A DNA stretch of 36,310 bases, from IMG/VR virus record IMGVR_UViG_3300042305_002206, positions 1 through 36,310 of that record; one strand, given 5' to 3'. Every line of letters begins with the position of its first letter. Position 1 is the stretch's first letter. The notes under the pieces are model-generated. The model worked only from the letters and a program-made list of their open reading frames with translations. It had not been told where the DNA came from and searched no databases. This DNA comes from a virus. This document shows, piece after piece, positions 26,958 to 35,438 of this stretch. Position numbers and translations under genes: made by a program.

Positions 26958-27203
26958 TCAGGGCACCGGGTCGTTGGGGTCGACGACGACGTCAGGCAGA
27001 GCGTCGACGAAAGCCGAGAACTGCGTGGGCTTGCTCGCCGCGAAGTCCGCCGCGGCCGACGCTTCCTGCGAATCGAACTTGGTCAGCCACTCCTGTGCAG
27101 CCGAGACAAGGTTTGCCACCTGCCGTCGTCGAGCGGAACGCCCTGAGACCTCGGCCTTGATGGTGTTGAGTGCGTCAATGAACTGCTCTCGTCCGAGGCT
27201 CAC
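26958..27203 (-). CDS. Small helical late protein
   Basis: 81 residues from a GTG with GGGAG upstream. Helical (REQFIDALNTIKAEVSGRS, QVANLVSAAQEWLTKFDSQ, AAADFAASKPTQFSAFVDALPD) with an acidic, Pro-ending tail. No family recognised. It lies between the fibre-like gene and the tail terminator in the connector module, so a head-tail joining or assembly role is possible. Confidence 0.6.
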   Translation of the reverse strand: MSLGREQFIDALNTIKAEVSGRSARRRQVANLVSAAQEWLTKFDSQEASAAADFAASKPTQFSAFVDALPDVVVDPNDPVP

Positions 27204-27218
27204 GATGAGCTCCCTTCG

Positions 27219-28148
27219 TTAACCGGTGGCGATGGTGACCCACGAGTAAGTGTCGGCCGCGCTCTTCAGGCAGATCTGCACGGTGTCGGCAGCGCCAGCC
27301 GCACTCTTCGAGTACCAGAGGCACCCTCGGTTCGCGGCGTTCGCAGTCGGCCGCGCAACGCCCCCTTCGTTGAACTGCTGAACCCCCGAGAGGACGACGA
27401 CCTGACTCGTGCGCTCGTAGAAACTCGAAGCACCCAACGAAAACAGGTTGTTCGTCGGCATGCTGATGGGTCCCTGATGGGACAGCACGCCCGTCGAGGT
27501 CCACTGCGTGCGGAACGTGCCGCCTGTCACCACGTTGATGGTGTTCGCGGCTGGGAACCAGAAGCCAGTGTCGTCGTCGCCGGCCGTGCCGAGGGCGACG
27601 TCAGAGCCGCTGCCTGCAGCGGGACGCAACCCGCCGCCCTTCCGCACGTGGAACGCCTCGACATAGGTGCCGCCCACGCCGGTGCCCACGCTGAGCGGCT
27701 TAGCTCCGGCGTTGACGCTGCCGTCGTCAGTCGAGAAGCCGACGACGACGCCGCGATCGCCGCTCGACGTGCCGTTCGTGTTGAACAGCGACGCGACCTG
27801 AATGCCCGCGCTGGCGATCAGCGTCGCGGCGAACGTCTTCGGGCCCGCAAAGGTCTGCGCCGCCGTCGTCATGATGCCCTGAACGGTGTCCGAAGCCGCG
27901 ACGAGCGTGAGCTTCAGTACTTGCCCGACGAGCGTGAGCCACGAGCTCGAGGCGCCATCGAGGCTGACGTTTCCGGTGTTCGTGCCGCTCACCGCGTCGA
28001 GCTTCGTCTTGTCGGCCGCGGACATCGCGCCGGCCGCGACCGTCGAGGCCGTCCCCATGGCGAGCATTCCGCTCGTGAGCGTGAGGCCGTTTGCCTGGGT
28101 GACCGCGCTGACAGCACCCTTCGACGGCGAGGGGATGATGCTGCTCAC
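27219..28148 (-). CDS. Fibre-like structural protein in the connector module
   Basis: 309 residues with phage fibre features: VTQANGLTLTSGMLAMGTASTVAAGAMSAADKTKLDAVSG (the AxxKTKLD segment recurs in fibre N-termini), repeated short beta motifs, and a C-terminal head (FSLGASSFYERTSQVV, RPTANAANRGCLWYSKSAAGAADTVQICLK) like fibre knobs ending in YSWVTIATG. It lies between the gp10-like protein and the tail terminator, not with the distal tail genes, so it may be a neck whisker, capsid or tail-shaft fibre. Confidence 0.7.
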   Translation of the reverse strand: MSSIIPSPSKGAVSAVTQANGLTLTSGMLAMGTASTVAAGAMSAADKTKLDAVSGTNTGNVSLDGASSSWLTLVGQVLKLTLVAASDTVQGIMTTAAQTFAGPKTFAATLIASAGIQVASLFNTNGTSSGDRGVVVGFSTDDGSVNAGAKPLSVGTGVGGTYVEAFHVRKGGGLRPAAGSGSDVALGTAGDDDTGFWFPAANTINVVTGGTFRTQWTSTGVLSHQGPISMPTNNLFSLGASSFYERTSQVVVLSGVQQFNEGGVARPTANAANRGCLWYSKSAAGAADTVQICLKSAADTYSWVTIATG

Positions 28149-28549
28149 TCGCCACCTCCCGTGAGTTGCTTGAGGTCCTGAGCGACTCGATCGACGAAGC
28201 CCTGCTCAAATTTGCTCGTCGCCCGCTCGAACCACTTGAAGCCGTTGGTGCCCTCGACGTGCTCGCCCCAGTGCACGCCCTCGTGCACGGCGGCGGCCTT
28301 CTCGTCGGTGTACGCAGCGGCCACGCGAACGACGCCTTTTGCCTCCTGCACGACGGACGTTACGACCGAGCTGCCGGCCAGAGTGCCGGTGCGCCGAGGG
28401 GCGGCCGCGTTTGCCGCGTTCATGAGCGCTTGGCCCTCCGCCGGAAGTCGCTGCGCCAAGAGCGCGAGGAACTCGCGCGGCTTCTTCTTGAGCGCCTTGA
28501 CCAGCTCGTTGCCGCCCTCGATAGACAAGATGACGTCTACGGAGGCCAT
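28145..28549 (-). CDS. HK97 gp10-like head-tail joining protein
   Basis: 134 residues from the ATG at 28549 (TGATG overlap with the previous gene). GGNELVKALKKKPREFLALLAQRLPAEGQALMNAANAAAPRRTGTLAGS, read as motifs KALKKKP, AAPRRTGTL and later YTDEKAAAVHEGVHW, is the HK97-gp10 signature (APxRTGxL, then HEGVHW with the His near the C-terminal third). These proteins help connect tail and head. The longer in-frame upstream extension overlaps the previous gene and is rejected. Confidence 0.85.
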   Translation of the reverse strand: MASVDVILSIEGGNELVKALKKKPREFLALLAQRLPAEGQALMNAANAAAPRRTGTLAGSSVVTSVVQEAKGVVRVAAAYTDEKAAAVHEGVHWGEHVEGTNGFKWFERATSKFEQGFVDRVAQDLKQLTGGGE

Positions 28550-28869
28550 CAGAGGTCCACCCTGTAGAGCGTGCGCGCGCCCGCGAAGTCGGCCGCGGCG
28601 GCGACGGAGATGGGCGCGTAGCTGTTCTCGGGGCTCGAGGTCGACGCGCCCGGCAGCCACACGCGGTCGGTGAGGGCGATGGTCTCGAGGCACCAGAGCC
28701 GGTGGTTGCTGGCGACCTCCTCACCCCTGGCGTTCCGCACCATGCGCCGCTGCTGCTCGACGCGCACAGCGCGCGCCGCGGGCGCCCCGTACACCGGGTT
28801 GCCCCTCGCGTCCGTGCCCGTGACCGAAGCGACGTAGGCCGTCGCGCTGAGGATGCGTGCAAGGCTCAC
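28549..28869 (-). CDS. Head-closure / head-tail connector protein
   Basis: 106 residues. A small beta barrel is suggested by ATAYVASVTGTDARGNPVYG, VRVEQQRRMVRNARGEEVASNHRLWCLETIALTDRVWLPG and a C-terminal strand (TLYRVDL). Size and position between the gp6-like adaptor and the gp10-like protein match phage head-closure (stopper) proteins. 4-bp overlap with the upstream gene. Confidence 0.7.
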   Translation of the reverse strand: MSLARILSATAYVASVTGTDARGNPVYGAPAARAVRVEQQRRMVRNARGEEVASNHRLWCLETIALTDRVWLPGASTSSPENSYAPISVAAAADFAGARTLYRVDL

Positions 28870-29525
28870 ATCACCCTCCGGTAGCGGTCGAGCTGCAGCA
28901 GGACGGCGTCAGGGAGGATGCCGCCCACGCCCACCAGGTTGCTCGGGAGCCGGTAGCTCACCGAGTAGTCGCCCAGGGACTCCGAAGCGACAGTCGGGTC
29001 CGTCCCCTGCTTGCGGTACAGGTGCGCGACGGTCTGGATGCAGGCCTCCTCGAGTTCGTAGGGGAGCGAGCGCGATGGCCCCGCCCAGACGCCGCTGGCC
29101 GCTTGGGCCGGCGTCACCCAACCGCCGGCGTACGTGGCGACGATGCTCTTCTCCTCCGTGCCAACCGCGGGCATGTCGTAGAGCAGGCCCGCGCGGATGC
29201 CGCCGGTGTACGGCCATCCGGCCGACCGGCAGAGCGCCGCCTCGTCCTCGAGGGTGAAGTCGCCCGAGCCAAGCACGGTGCCGTCGGGGAGCGAGACCGA
29301 GGCCACGCTCAGCACAGGCGTGACGCCCAGCCAGAGCCGAACCTGGCCCACGTAGCCCGCCAGGCGCTCGACGATGGCCGCCCCGTAGTGGAGGCGCGGT
29401 CGGCGGAGGTAGCCGGCAATAGCCTCCGAACTCGCGCCGATGAGGCGCGGTAGCTTCGGGTCCGCGGCGCTGACGCCGAGGGCCTCTGCCGCCGTCGCTG
29501 CGAGGGTGAGGTCGGAGTCAGCCAT
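28866..29525 (-). CDS. Head-tail connector/adaptor protein (gp6-like)
   Basis: 219 residues. Helical N-terminus (AATAAEALGVSAADPKLPRLIGASSEAIAGYL), a beta insertion (VTPVLSVASVSLPDGTVLGSGDFTLED..., SIVATYAGGWVTP) and a C-terminal helical bundle (PYELEEACIQTVAHLYRKQGTDPTVASESLGDYSVSY). This is the DnaA-like arrangement of HK97 gp6-type adaptor proteins, with PxxLxxAxxxxVxxxYxxr and a late YSVxY strand. It follows the portal/capsid genes in canonical order. Confidence 0.8.
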   Translation of the reverse strand: MADSDLTLAATAAEALGVSAADPKLPRLIGASSEAIAGYLRRPRLHYGAAIVERLAGYVGQVRLWLGVTPVLSVASVSLPDGTVLGSGDFTLEDEAALCRSAGWPYTGGIRAGLLYDMPAVGTEEKSIVATYAGGWVTPAQAASGVWAGPSRSLPYELEEACIQTVAHLYRKQGTDPTVASESLGDYSVSYRLPSNLVGVGGILPDAVLLQLDRYRRVM

Positions 29526-29575
29526 GGGTTACCTCGATTCGCGGCGGCTGGGCCGGCCCGCGAGGGCCGGGTGCT

Positions 29576-29854
29576 TCACTTCTTCGGCTCGGCTCGCTTC
29601 TCCGGCTTCGGGACCAGGTTGCCCGTCGCCTTGTTGTCGACGAGCTCAGGCTCCGCATCGACGATGAGGTCCTTCAGCTCGCCGTCGACCTCGCGCTGAA
29701 CGTGCAGTTGCTTGGCGGTGTCGATGGCGCCGATGAGCACCCCGCCACCGAACTTGATGATGTGCGCCGCGGTGTCGGCGGTGAAGCCGCCGACCTCACC
29801 CGCAGCGAGGTTGTTGAAGTGTTTCGTCAGACGGATGAGCTGCAGCTGCGCCAT
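29576..29854 (-). CDS. Small late protein of unknown function
   Basis: 92 residues with GAGG upstream of the ATG. IRLTKHFNNLAAGEVGGFTADTAAHIIKFGGGVLIG suggests a compact beta domain (GExxGF...A..L...G.A), similar to small phage proteins downstream of capsid genes that are sometimes annotated as head-fibre or decoration partners. The C-terminus is Lys-rich (PKPEKRAEPKK). Not assigned. Confidence 0.6.
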   Translation of the reverse strand: MAQLQLIRLTKHFNNLAAGEVGGFTADTAAHIIKFGGGVLIGAIDTAKQLHVQREVDGELKDLIVDAEPELVDNKATGNLVPKPEKRAEPKK

Positions 29855-29966
29855 GTGGAGCCTCAGGGAGAGAGAAGACCAGGGCGGCTCACGCCCCGGG
29901 TATTGCGCCCTCAGTGCCGGCGTCGACGTCCCCGGTGAGCCCGGATCGTCCGTCGACCGGGAGGCC

Positions 29967-30416
29967 TTACGCGTCGTCCGCGATGGGCAGGACGTCAGCG
30001 CCGCCGAGCACCAGGGCGGCCGCCGAGTTCAGCGTCGGGGTCGTGCCGCCGGTGAAGGCGGTGACGCAGACCACGCGGATGAACTGCTTCGCAGTCTTCA
30101 GGTCGATGCTGCGCTTCTTGATGGTCGACGCCGCGGCGATCTGCGCGAGCGCGCCCGTGCCGCCGGGCGCGGGCACCGAGGGCGTGTAGTCGGTGTACGT
30201 GCCGCCCAGCGCGTCTGAGTGCTGCAGCTTGAAGTCGGCGGTCTGCGCCGAGGGCGCTCCGGTGACGGCGCCCGTCTGGCCGACGAGGACGCACGAGTTG
30301 AAGCCCTGGCGGTCGATGCCGGTGCCGTTGGCAGTGCCGGCGGAGCGCGCCGAAGGGTCGAGGCCGATGCGCGTGGCGACTTCCGCGCCAACGCCGGTAA
30401 TGGTCTGAGCGGTCAT
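29967..30416 (-). CDS. Putative capsid decoration protein
   Basis: 149 residues directly after the major capsid gene, with a strong AGGAG Shine-Dalgarno. IDRQGFNSCVLVGQTGAVTGAPSAQTADFKLQHSDALGG (read as IDRQGFNS, VTGAPS, FKLQHSD) and a C-terminal TAKQFIRVVCVTAFTGGTTP, then AALVLGGADV match a common beta-rich phage structural protein (DRQGFxS, KLQxSD, RxVRVV). Such proteins are usually taken as capsid decoration or head stabilising; not proven here. The 112-bp gap after it (29855-29966) is GC-rich with small inverted CCGG motifs and no gene. Confidence 0.65.
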   Translation of the reverse strand: MTAQTITGVGAEVATRIGLDPSARSAGTANGTGIDRQGFNSCVLVGQTGAVTGAPSAQTADFKLQHSDALGGTYTDYTPSVPAPGGTGALAQIAAASTIKKRSIDLKTAKQFIRVVCVTAFTGGTTPTLNSAAALVLGGADVLPIADDA

Positions 30417-30462
30417 GGTTCAGTTCTCCTGGCTGCGAGGGTGAGGTCGGCTCAGGCTTCCC

Positions 30463-31746
30463 TTACGAGAGGGTGACCTGCTCCATGAGGGCGAACGAGT
30501 TGTCGTGGCGGGCCGCGACGTCGTGCGACTCGATGACGCGGATGGGCGTGGTGTCGTTGCTGAAGCCGGCGACGACGGCCGAGCCGTTCCAGTACGCGCC
30601 GTTCGGCTGTACCTCGACCTCGAGCGGGCGCGTGCTGTCTCGGCCGAGGATGACGTCGGAGTGCACGCCGAAGAAGACCTGGCTCTGCGAGCCCGAGATG
30701 TTCGTCGGGATCTGCGTGGTCTTGGCGAATCGGAACCCGAAGAGGTTGCCGGCCATCAGCATCGGCATGAAGACGAAGTTGCCGTTGCTGTCGAGGAGCT
30801 TGGCGAGCCCCCAGAAGGTGCGCGGCGCCATGACGTAGGCCGCCGAGTCCATCGGGATGTTCGACTCCTCGACGAGCTTCGCCAGGTTGCAGTAGTCCGC
30901 GACGACGTTCGCGAGCGTCGTGCCGGTCTGGTTGAACTTGTTGCCGGCCTTGATCCACGACTGCACGCCCTTGGGCTGCGTCTCGGCGCCGGTGCCGCGG
31001 TAGAACGAGAGGTCGCGGCGGAGCCCCATCGCCGTCAGGAGGTCGTCGCGCACCATCGCGTCAGCACCGACGGACGGCATGGCGAGGAGCTCGTTGGTGA
31101 TGGGCACGAGGCCCGCCGCCTTCTTGCCGGTCAGCTTGATGGCGCCGACGCCGGGCTGCGACGGGGTGATGTTCTGCTCCTCGCCGACGTAGCCGACGGT
31201 CGCGCCGCTGTTCAGGCGGCCGAGGGTGAGCGAACCCTGGAAGTCGAGCTCACGCGCGCCCAGGCTCGTGGCCACGGTCGCCGCGTAGAGCAGCTCGATG
31301 AACTCGGCCGACATCTGCTCCGGGATGAGCACGCCGGCGCCGGAGAGGGTGCCCGCCTCGAGGGCGCGCTTCTCGAAGCCGCTGAGTTCCTCGGCCACCT
31401 CGCGGTAGCCCTGGAAGCCACGCTTGGCCCACTCGCCCGCGATGTCCTGGGGCTTGGACCCGGAGCGCTTGGCGTGCGCGATGGCGCGGACGGAGCGGGC
31501 GAAGGCAAGGCCGGCGCCCTTGCGCGGGTCGATGCCCTGGCGGAACTGCGCGAGGCGGTCCTCGCGGGTGGGGGCCTGGCCCGAGGCGAGCTTGGCCACC
31601 TTCGCCATGAACTCGGGGTCGCCGCGCTTCATGGCGGCGTCGAAGGCGCCGCGCGCCTCCTGCTCGGCGCCGAGCATCTTGTCCGCGATGGCGGCGTCGA
31701 CGTTGTCCTTGATGATCTTGCCCAGGTCCTTGACGGTCATGCTCAC
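30463..31746 (-). CDS. Major capsid protein (HK97 fold) with N-terminal scaffold domain
   Basis: 427 residues from a GTG at 31746 overlapping the protease stop; AGGAG lies 7-8 bases upstream. The first about 110 residues are helical (MLGAEQEARGAFDAAMKRG...), like the HK97 delta domain removed by the protease. The mature part shows the HK97 pattern: AGVLIPEQMSAEFIELLYAATV, FQGSLTLGRLNSGATVGYVGE, VPITNELLAMPSVGADAMVRDDLLTAMGLRRDLSFYRGTGAETQPKGV, and near the end the FGFRFAKTTQIP and RVIESHDVAARHDNSFALME segments. Clear assignment; cleavage site not determined. Confidence 0.93.
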   Translation of the reverse strand: MSMTVKDLGKIIKDNVDAAIADKMLGAEQEARGAFDAAMKRGDPEFMAKVAKLASGQAPTREDRLAQFRQGIDPRKGAGLAFARSVRAIAHAKRSGSKPQDIAGEWAKRGFQGYREVAEELSGFEKRALEAGTLSGAGVLIPEQMSAEFIELLYAATVATSLGARELDFQGSLTLGRLNSGATVGYVGEEQNITPSQPGVGAIKLTGKKAAGLVPITNELLAMPSVGADAMVRDDLLTAMGLRRDLSFYRGTGAETQPKGVQSWIKAGNKFNQTGTTLANVVADYCNLAKLVEESNIPMDSAAYVMAPRTFWGLAKLLDSNGNFVFMPMLMAGNLFGFRFAKTTQIPTNISGSQSQVFFGVHSDVILGRDSTRPLEVEVQPNGAYWNGSAVVAGFSNDTTPIRVIESHDVAARHDNSFALMEQVTLS

Positions 31747-32540
31747 GGTGCAGCTCCTTCCGAGACTTCGAGTTCCCCACGGTTGCGGAGCTCGGCCGCC
31801 TTGGCCTTCTCCGAGACGACTTCGTTGACGGTGTCGCGCACGAGCTTCGCGAGCCCGTCGGCATCCAGCCCCTCAGGGAGCTCGACCAGCTCTTCCGTCG
31901 ACTGAGCCTGAGGCGCCGGCGGCGGCTGCGCCGCGGCCGCGCGCTTCGCGAGAGCGGCAGCGCGGAGCGCCTTCGCCTCCGGGCTCGGGCGCTGGTCAGC
32001 GGTCTGCGCCGCGCGAAATGCGACAGCCTGCGTCATGAGGCGGAGGTCGGCGAGCTCGGCGGTTCGCATCGGCAGCGCGTTCGCGTTACCGGGTACGGTG
32101 ACGATGCTCAGTTCGAGGAGCTCGGCGCGCGTGAAGTCGAGCGGCGGGTACGCCCAGTTCTGCCACTCGTCCTCGGACTCGCGCTCGAGGTTGTATTCCG
32201 ACTCGAGCACGCGGGCGCCGACCGAGATGCCGAGCACCCCCGCGTCCACCATGCCCATGATGCGGCTCGCGTCGGGGTGCAGGTCGTCGCTGAAGAACTC
32301 GACGTCGGCGACCAGCTTGCCGCCGGTTTTGGCCGTCGTCGCCTTGCCCACGGGGAGGCCGCGGCTGTCGTGGCACCAGAGCACCACGGGGTTCGCGCCG
32401 TACGCGTCGAGCTCCCAGCCGTCGAGCTTGAAGACCGTGTTGTAGCGGTCGACGCTCTCATCGCTCGCCACGAAGCGGCGAGTGCGGTCGCCCGTCACCT
32501 CTGCCCCAGCTGGCGCCTCGCGGCGGATCGGCGTCTTCAT
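31743..32540 (-). CDS. HK97-family prohead protease with C-terminal extension
   Basis: 265 residues. The protease domain (about 20-165) shows RRFVASDESVDRYNTVF, GANPVVLWCHDSRGLPVGK with His57, LVADVEFF, and AELLELSIVTVPGNANA with Ser145, matching the HK97 gp4/herpes assemblin-like serine protease. The remaining about 100 residues are Ala-rich and charged (ALRAAALAKRAAAAQ, PEGLDADGLAKLVRDTVNEVV), possibly a scaffolding extension. It follows the portal gene, with the repeated 26-bp element in the gap, and overlaps the capsid gene (GTGA). Confidence 0.9.
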   Translation of the reverse strand: MKTPIRREAPAGAEVTGDRTRRFVASDESVDRYNTVFKLDGWELDAYGANPVVLWCHDSRGLPVGKATTAKTGGKLVADVEFFSDDLHPDASRIMGMVDAGVLGISVGARVLESEYNLERESEDEWQNWAYPPLDFTRAELLELSIVTVPGNANALPMRTAELADLRLMTQAVAFRAAQTADQRPSPEAKALRAAALAKRAAAAQPPPAPQAQSTEELVELPEGLDADGLAKLVRDTVNEVVSEKAKAAELRNRGELEVSEGAAP

Positions 32541-32564
32541 GGAGCGAGAGACTCCGCGAGGGTG

Positions 32565-32590
32565 CTCACACGATGCGGGCCGCCGTCAGC
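32565..32590 (-). promoter_or_regulatory. Repeated 26-bp stop-codon element, copy A (ahead of protease-capsid)
   Basis: On the minus strand: GCTGACGGC, GGCCC, GC, ATCGTGTG, AG. The TGA in the first block is the portal stop. Copies A and B differ at only three or four positions. It sits 25-50 bp upstream of the protease ATG, in a gap otherwise holding only leader sequence. Confidence 0.75.
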
Positions 32591-34094
32591 GACGACGCAG
32601 GTGCTGCGCCCACGGCGGGTCCATGCGCGACGACTCGAGCTCGGGCGGCTCGAGCTCATCCTCGGGCGGCTCGGCTCCGTCGGCGGTGTCGTCCTCGGGC
32701 TCGACGTCGGCAGGTTTGGTGTCTGCCGGCGGCTTGGCGCCCGTTGGCGCTGCGCCAGGGACTCCGGCGGCGAACTCGCCCTCGAGCTCGAGGAGCGGCT
32801 CGTAGCCCGCCTCGATGCGGAACTCGTTGAGGAAGAAGCCTGCGGGCTGCGCTCTCATTACCTCGAGGCGTCGCGACTGGTCCTGCGGCGAGCTGAGCTC
32901 CACCTCGAGGAGCGCGCTCGCGCCGCCCTTGAACTTCGGGAGCAGCTGGTGCGCGAGCTCGGCGCGGAGAAACTCGCAGCGCGGGTGCTCGACGCCCACC
33001 GCGTACATGTGCGCGGCCGCGTCGATGGTGGCGCGGTTGCTGTTCTCGATGACGCCGACGCACTCAGGGGGAACGCCGAACACCTGGATGACGGTGTCGC
33101 GGTGCATGCGCCGGAGTTCGAGGAGCTGCTGGTCACGGAAGCTCGTGTCGAGCTTCACCGCGTTCATTTTCCCCGAGACGAAGTGGGCGCGATGGGCGTT
33201 GTGCACGCCGCGGTGCGCCGCCTCCCACTTCTCGCGCACCTGCTCGAGCGCGGCGGCGTTGAGGTTCCGCGCCTCCTCGAAGGCGACGATGATGCTCGGC
33301 GTGGCGTTGTTGAAGAACCACGCCTTGAGGTACTTGGCCGCGTACTCGTCGGTCTCGAGCTCGTCGCCCAGCGACTCCGCGACGCCGGCCCCGCGGCCGT
33401 ACGGGTTCTCGGGGTCGATGTCGCGCAGCCACAGCACCGCGCTCGGCTCGAGGCGCATCTGCACGGCGCCAGAGCTGAGCGTGAAGTAGGGCGCGGCCGC
33501 GTTCGGGCAGGACGTCACCCAGTGCGGCGGCACCGGCCACAGGCCGTTTGGCACTCCGGCGTCGTCGTAGCTCACGAGCCAGAACGCCTCGCCCTTGATG
33601 TCGAGCCACACCTGCGTCACCTGGATGGCGGTGTGCCCGGTCATCATCGGGTTCGGCCGCTGCAGGAGCTCGAGCATCGGGTGGTCGGTCACCTCGCGCA
33701 GAACGCCCGCGCGCTGGAGCTGGGCCATGCGCTTCGCGCGGCCTTCCCGAGACGGGGAGAGCAAGGCGACGTCGCGCACCGCGCGGTCAGTGCCCCAGCG
33801 CCACGGCGGCGCCATGCGCCCCGGGCTCGCCACGGGCTCAGCCGCGCGCACGTAGACGCCCCAGCGCACCGAGGCGACACCCCGCGCAATCCGGTTGGTG
33901 ACGGCGCGCAGCCAGGGCTGCTCCCGGTAGGCGGCGATGAGCTCGCGGGTGCCGCGCGCCGGAGGGCCTCGACCGCCAGCGCCTGGCGCGAGGAGCCCGC
34001 CCTCGAGGTCACCGCGGCCGACTACTCCACCGGCAGCGCGCGTCTCGACGCTGCGCCCGCGGAACCAGCTCGTCATCGAGTTGAGCAGACCCAT
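32586..34094 (-). CDS. Portal protein (HK97 family)
   Basis: 502 residues. Typical landmarks: TRELIAAYREQPWLRAVTNRIARGVASVRWGVY, HPMLELLQRPNPMMTGHTAIQVTQVWLDIKGEAFWLV, LWPVPPHWVT, VLWLRDIDPENPYGRGAGVAESLGDELETDEYAAKYLKAWFFNNATPSIIVAF, and VFGVPPECVGVIENSNRATIDAAAHMY (each cited as a short motif from the long sequence). This is the HK97 portal pattern (PNP, GrG, FF.NGa.P..i). The C-terminus is acidic and Pro-rich. It forms the dodecameric DNA gate. Its stop is in element A. Confidence 0.93.
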   Translation of the reverse strand: MGLLNSMTSWFRGRSVETRAAGGVVGRGDLEGGLLAPGAGGRGPPARGTRELIAAYREQPWLRAVTNRIARGVASVRWGVYVRAAEPVASPGRMAPPWRWGTDRAVRDVALLSPSREGRAKRMAQLQRAGVLREVTDHPMLELLQRPNPMMTGHTAIQVTQVWLDIKGEAFWLVSYDDAGVPNGLWPVPPHWVTSCPNAAAPYFTLSSGAVQMRLEPSAVLWLRDIDPENPYGRGAGVAESLGDELETDEYAAKYLKAWFFNNATPSIIVAFEEARNLNAAALEQVREKWEAAHRGVHNAHRAHFVSGKMNAVKLDTSFRDQQLLELRRMHRDTVIQVFGVPPECVGVIENSNRATIDAAAHMYAVGVEHPRCEFLRAELAHQLLPKFKGGASALLEVELSSPQDQSRRLEVMRAQPAGFFLNEFRIEAGYEPLLELEGEFAAGVPGAAPTGAKPPADTKPADVEPEDDTADGAEPPEDELEPPELESSRMDPPWAQHLRRR

Positions 34095-34118
34095 GCTTCT
34101 GGTCGTACGCCCACCCCG

Positions 34119-35438
34119 TCACACGAAGGCGAAGGCCGCGCCCAACATCAGCTCATGCAGGCCCCAGCACATCGCGTCGGTGCGGTCGTCGCGCCGGCCG
34201 TTGATGCCCGTGAAGGCTCGCATCTGCGCCTCGAGCTTCGGCAAGTCGCCGACCAGGTGCACCTTCCCTTGCTCGAAGAGTGCGGCGATCGGCTCGGCTC
34301 GCTTGGCCTTGCCACGCATCGCGCGGACGGTCTTCACCGGGAGGCTCGGGTCGACGGTGCGGAGAGTGAACTCGACCATCTCTCCGCCGACGTTCACCTC
34401 GGCGACGACGCAGTCGGCCTGCCACTTGTAGAACATCTGGGCGGCGCGATTGGCCCACTCGTCGGGCGTGCCCTTGAGCGTGGCGTCCTCGAGCACGTAG
34501 CCGTGGTCGGCCTCGTCGAGGCCCACGACCACGATGCCCGTCTCATCGACGCCGCGTTCCGAGTTTTGAGCCGGGTCGATGGCGACGACGATGCGGCGGA
34601 GCTCGGGCGCGCGAGCTCGGCGCGCGGCCTCGACCTTCGCCATGTCGAAGATGCCGGCGGCGGCCTCGAGGATCTCCCCGTAGATCTCCTGCTTGCCCAA
34701 GCGGCTGCTGCCGTAGAGGCGGCCGATGGTTTCGATGTAGTTGGCCGCGAGGTTCGCTGAGTTCTCGTAGGTGGCGCCCCGCGTCACGACCGTGCCCTTG
34801 TCCCTCACTAGCATCGTGATGAGCTCGACCGGCTTGGGCGTGCCGGTGATGATCGCTCTGGGTTTGCGGCCGAGGCGGAGCCCGAGCTGCAGCTGCGCCC
34901 ACGCCTCCATCGCGTCCGGCCACGACGCGGGCTCGTCACCCCACACCCAGTCGTGCTGCGGACCACGGAAGCGCTCTGGCTCCTCGGCGCTGAAGAGGGT
35001 CGCGCGCGCGACTTCGCGGCCATTGCGCTTCCACGTCACGCGCCGCTTGCTCGGCTCGTAGTGCGCCTTGAACCAGGGTGGGCACACGGCGAGGAGGCCG
35101 GACTCGCCCTCGACCATCGTGTCTCTCGCGTCGGCAGCGGTCGGCGCGACGAGAGCGATGCGCGTGGCGATGCCTCGCTCAACGGCGGCTCGAGTGGTCT
35201 CCGCACCCGTTCGCGTCTTGCCGAAGCCACGGCCTGCGAGGATGAGCCAGGTGTTCCAATCGTCGCCCGCTGGCAGCAGCTGCGAGTCTCGCGCGTGGAT
35301 GCCTTCCCAGTCGTAGAGGAAGGCCAGCACGGCGCTGTCAGGCAGCGAGCTGAGGAGGGTTGTCAGCTCATCCCGCGTCAGGAGCCGGAGGAGGTGGTGC
35401 AGCCGAGTCGTCGGCTGCAGCTCCATCCCCCGTTCCAT
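34119..35438 (-). CDS. terL: Terminase large subunit
   Basis: 439 residues from the ATG at 35438 (AGGA 8 bases upstream). ATPase: Walker A LILAGRGFGKT (K74, T75), Walker B WVWGDE (D168, E169), coupling motif ITGTP (about 197-201). Nuclease: IVVAIDPAQNSE with D288, VVAEVN with E347, and RRDDRTDAMCWGL with D418/D421. These define the packaging motor and headful or cos nuclease. It overlaps the small terminase by 71 bp. A longer in-frame reading to 35696 is low-complexity Arg/Ser sequence over the small subunit gene and is rejected. Confidence 0.95.
   Translation of the reverse strand: MERGMELQPTTRLHHLLRLLTRDELTTLLSSLPDSAVLAFLYDWEGIHARDSQLLPAGDDWNTWLILAGRGFGKTRTGAETTRAAVERGIATRIALVAPTAADARDTMVEGESGLLAVCPPWFKAHYEPSKRRVTWKRNGREVARATLFSAEEPERFRGPQHDWVWGDEPASWPDAMEAWAQLQLGLRLGRKPRAIITGTPKPVELITMLVRDKGTVVTRGATYENSANLAANYIETIGRLYGSSRLGKQEIYGEILEAAAGIFDMAKVEAARRARAPELRRIVVAIDPAQNSERGVDETGIVVVGLDEADHGYVLEDATLKGTPDEWANRAAQMFYKWQADCVVAEVNVGGEMVEFTLRTVDPSLPVKTVRAMRGKAKRAEPIAALFEQGKVHLVGDLPKLEAQMRAFTGINGRRDDRTDAMCWGLHELMLGAAFAFV

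Noticed and set aside
30505-31905. 466-codon plus-strand open frame opposite the capsid gene
   Set aside because: Complement shadow of the HK97 capsid gene. The capsid frame has recognisable motifs and a Shine-Dalgarno; this one has neither.
32277-34760. 827-codon plus-strand open frame opposite portal, protease and terminase
   Set aside because: Antisense to three genes with clear family motifs. Composition is Arg/Leu/Ala/Val/Glu-rich, as expected from the reverse complement of GC-rich coding DNA, and no domain is visible.
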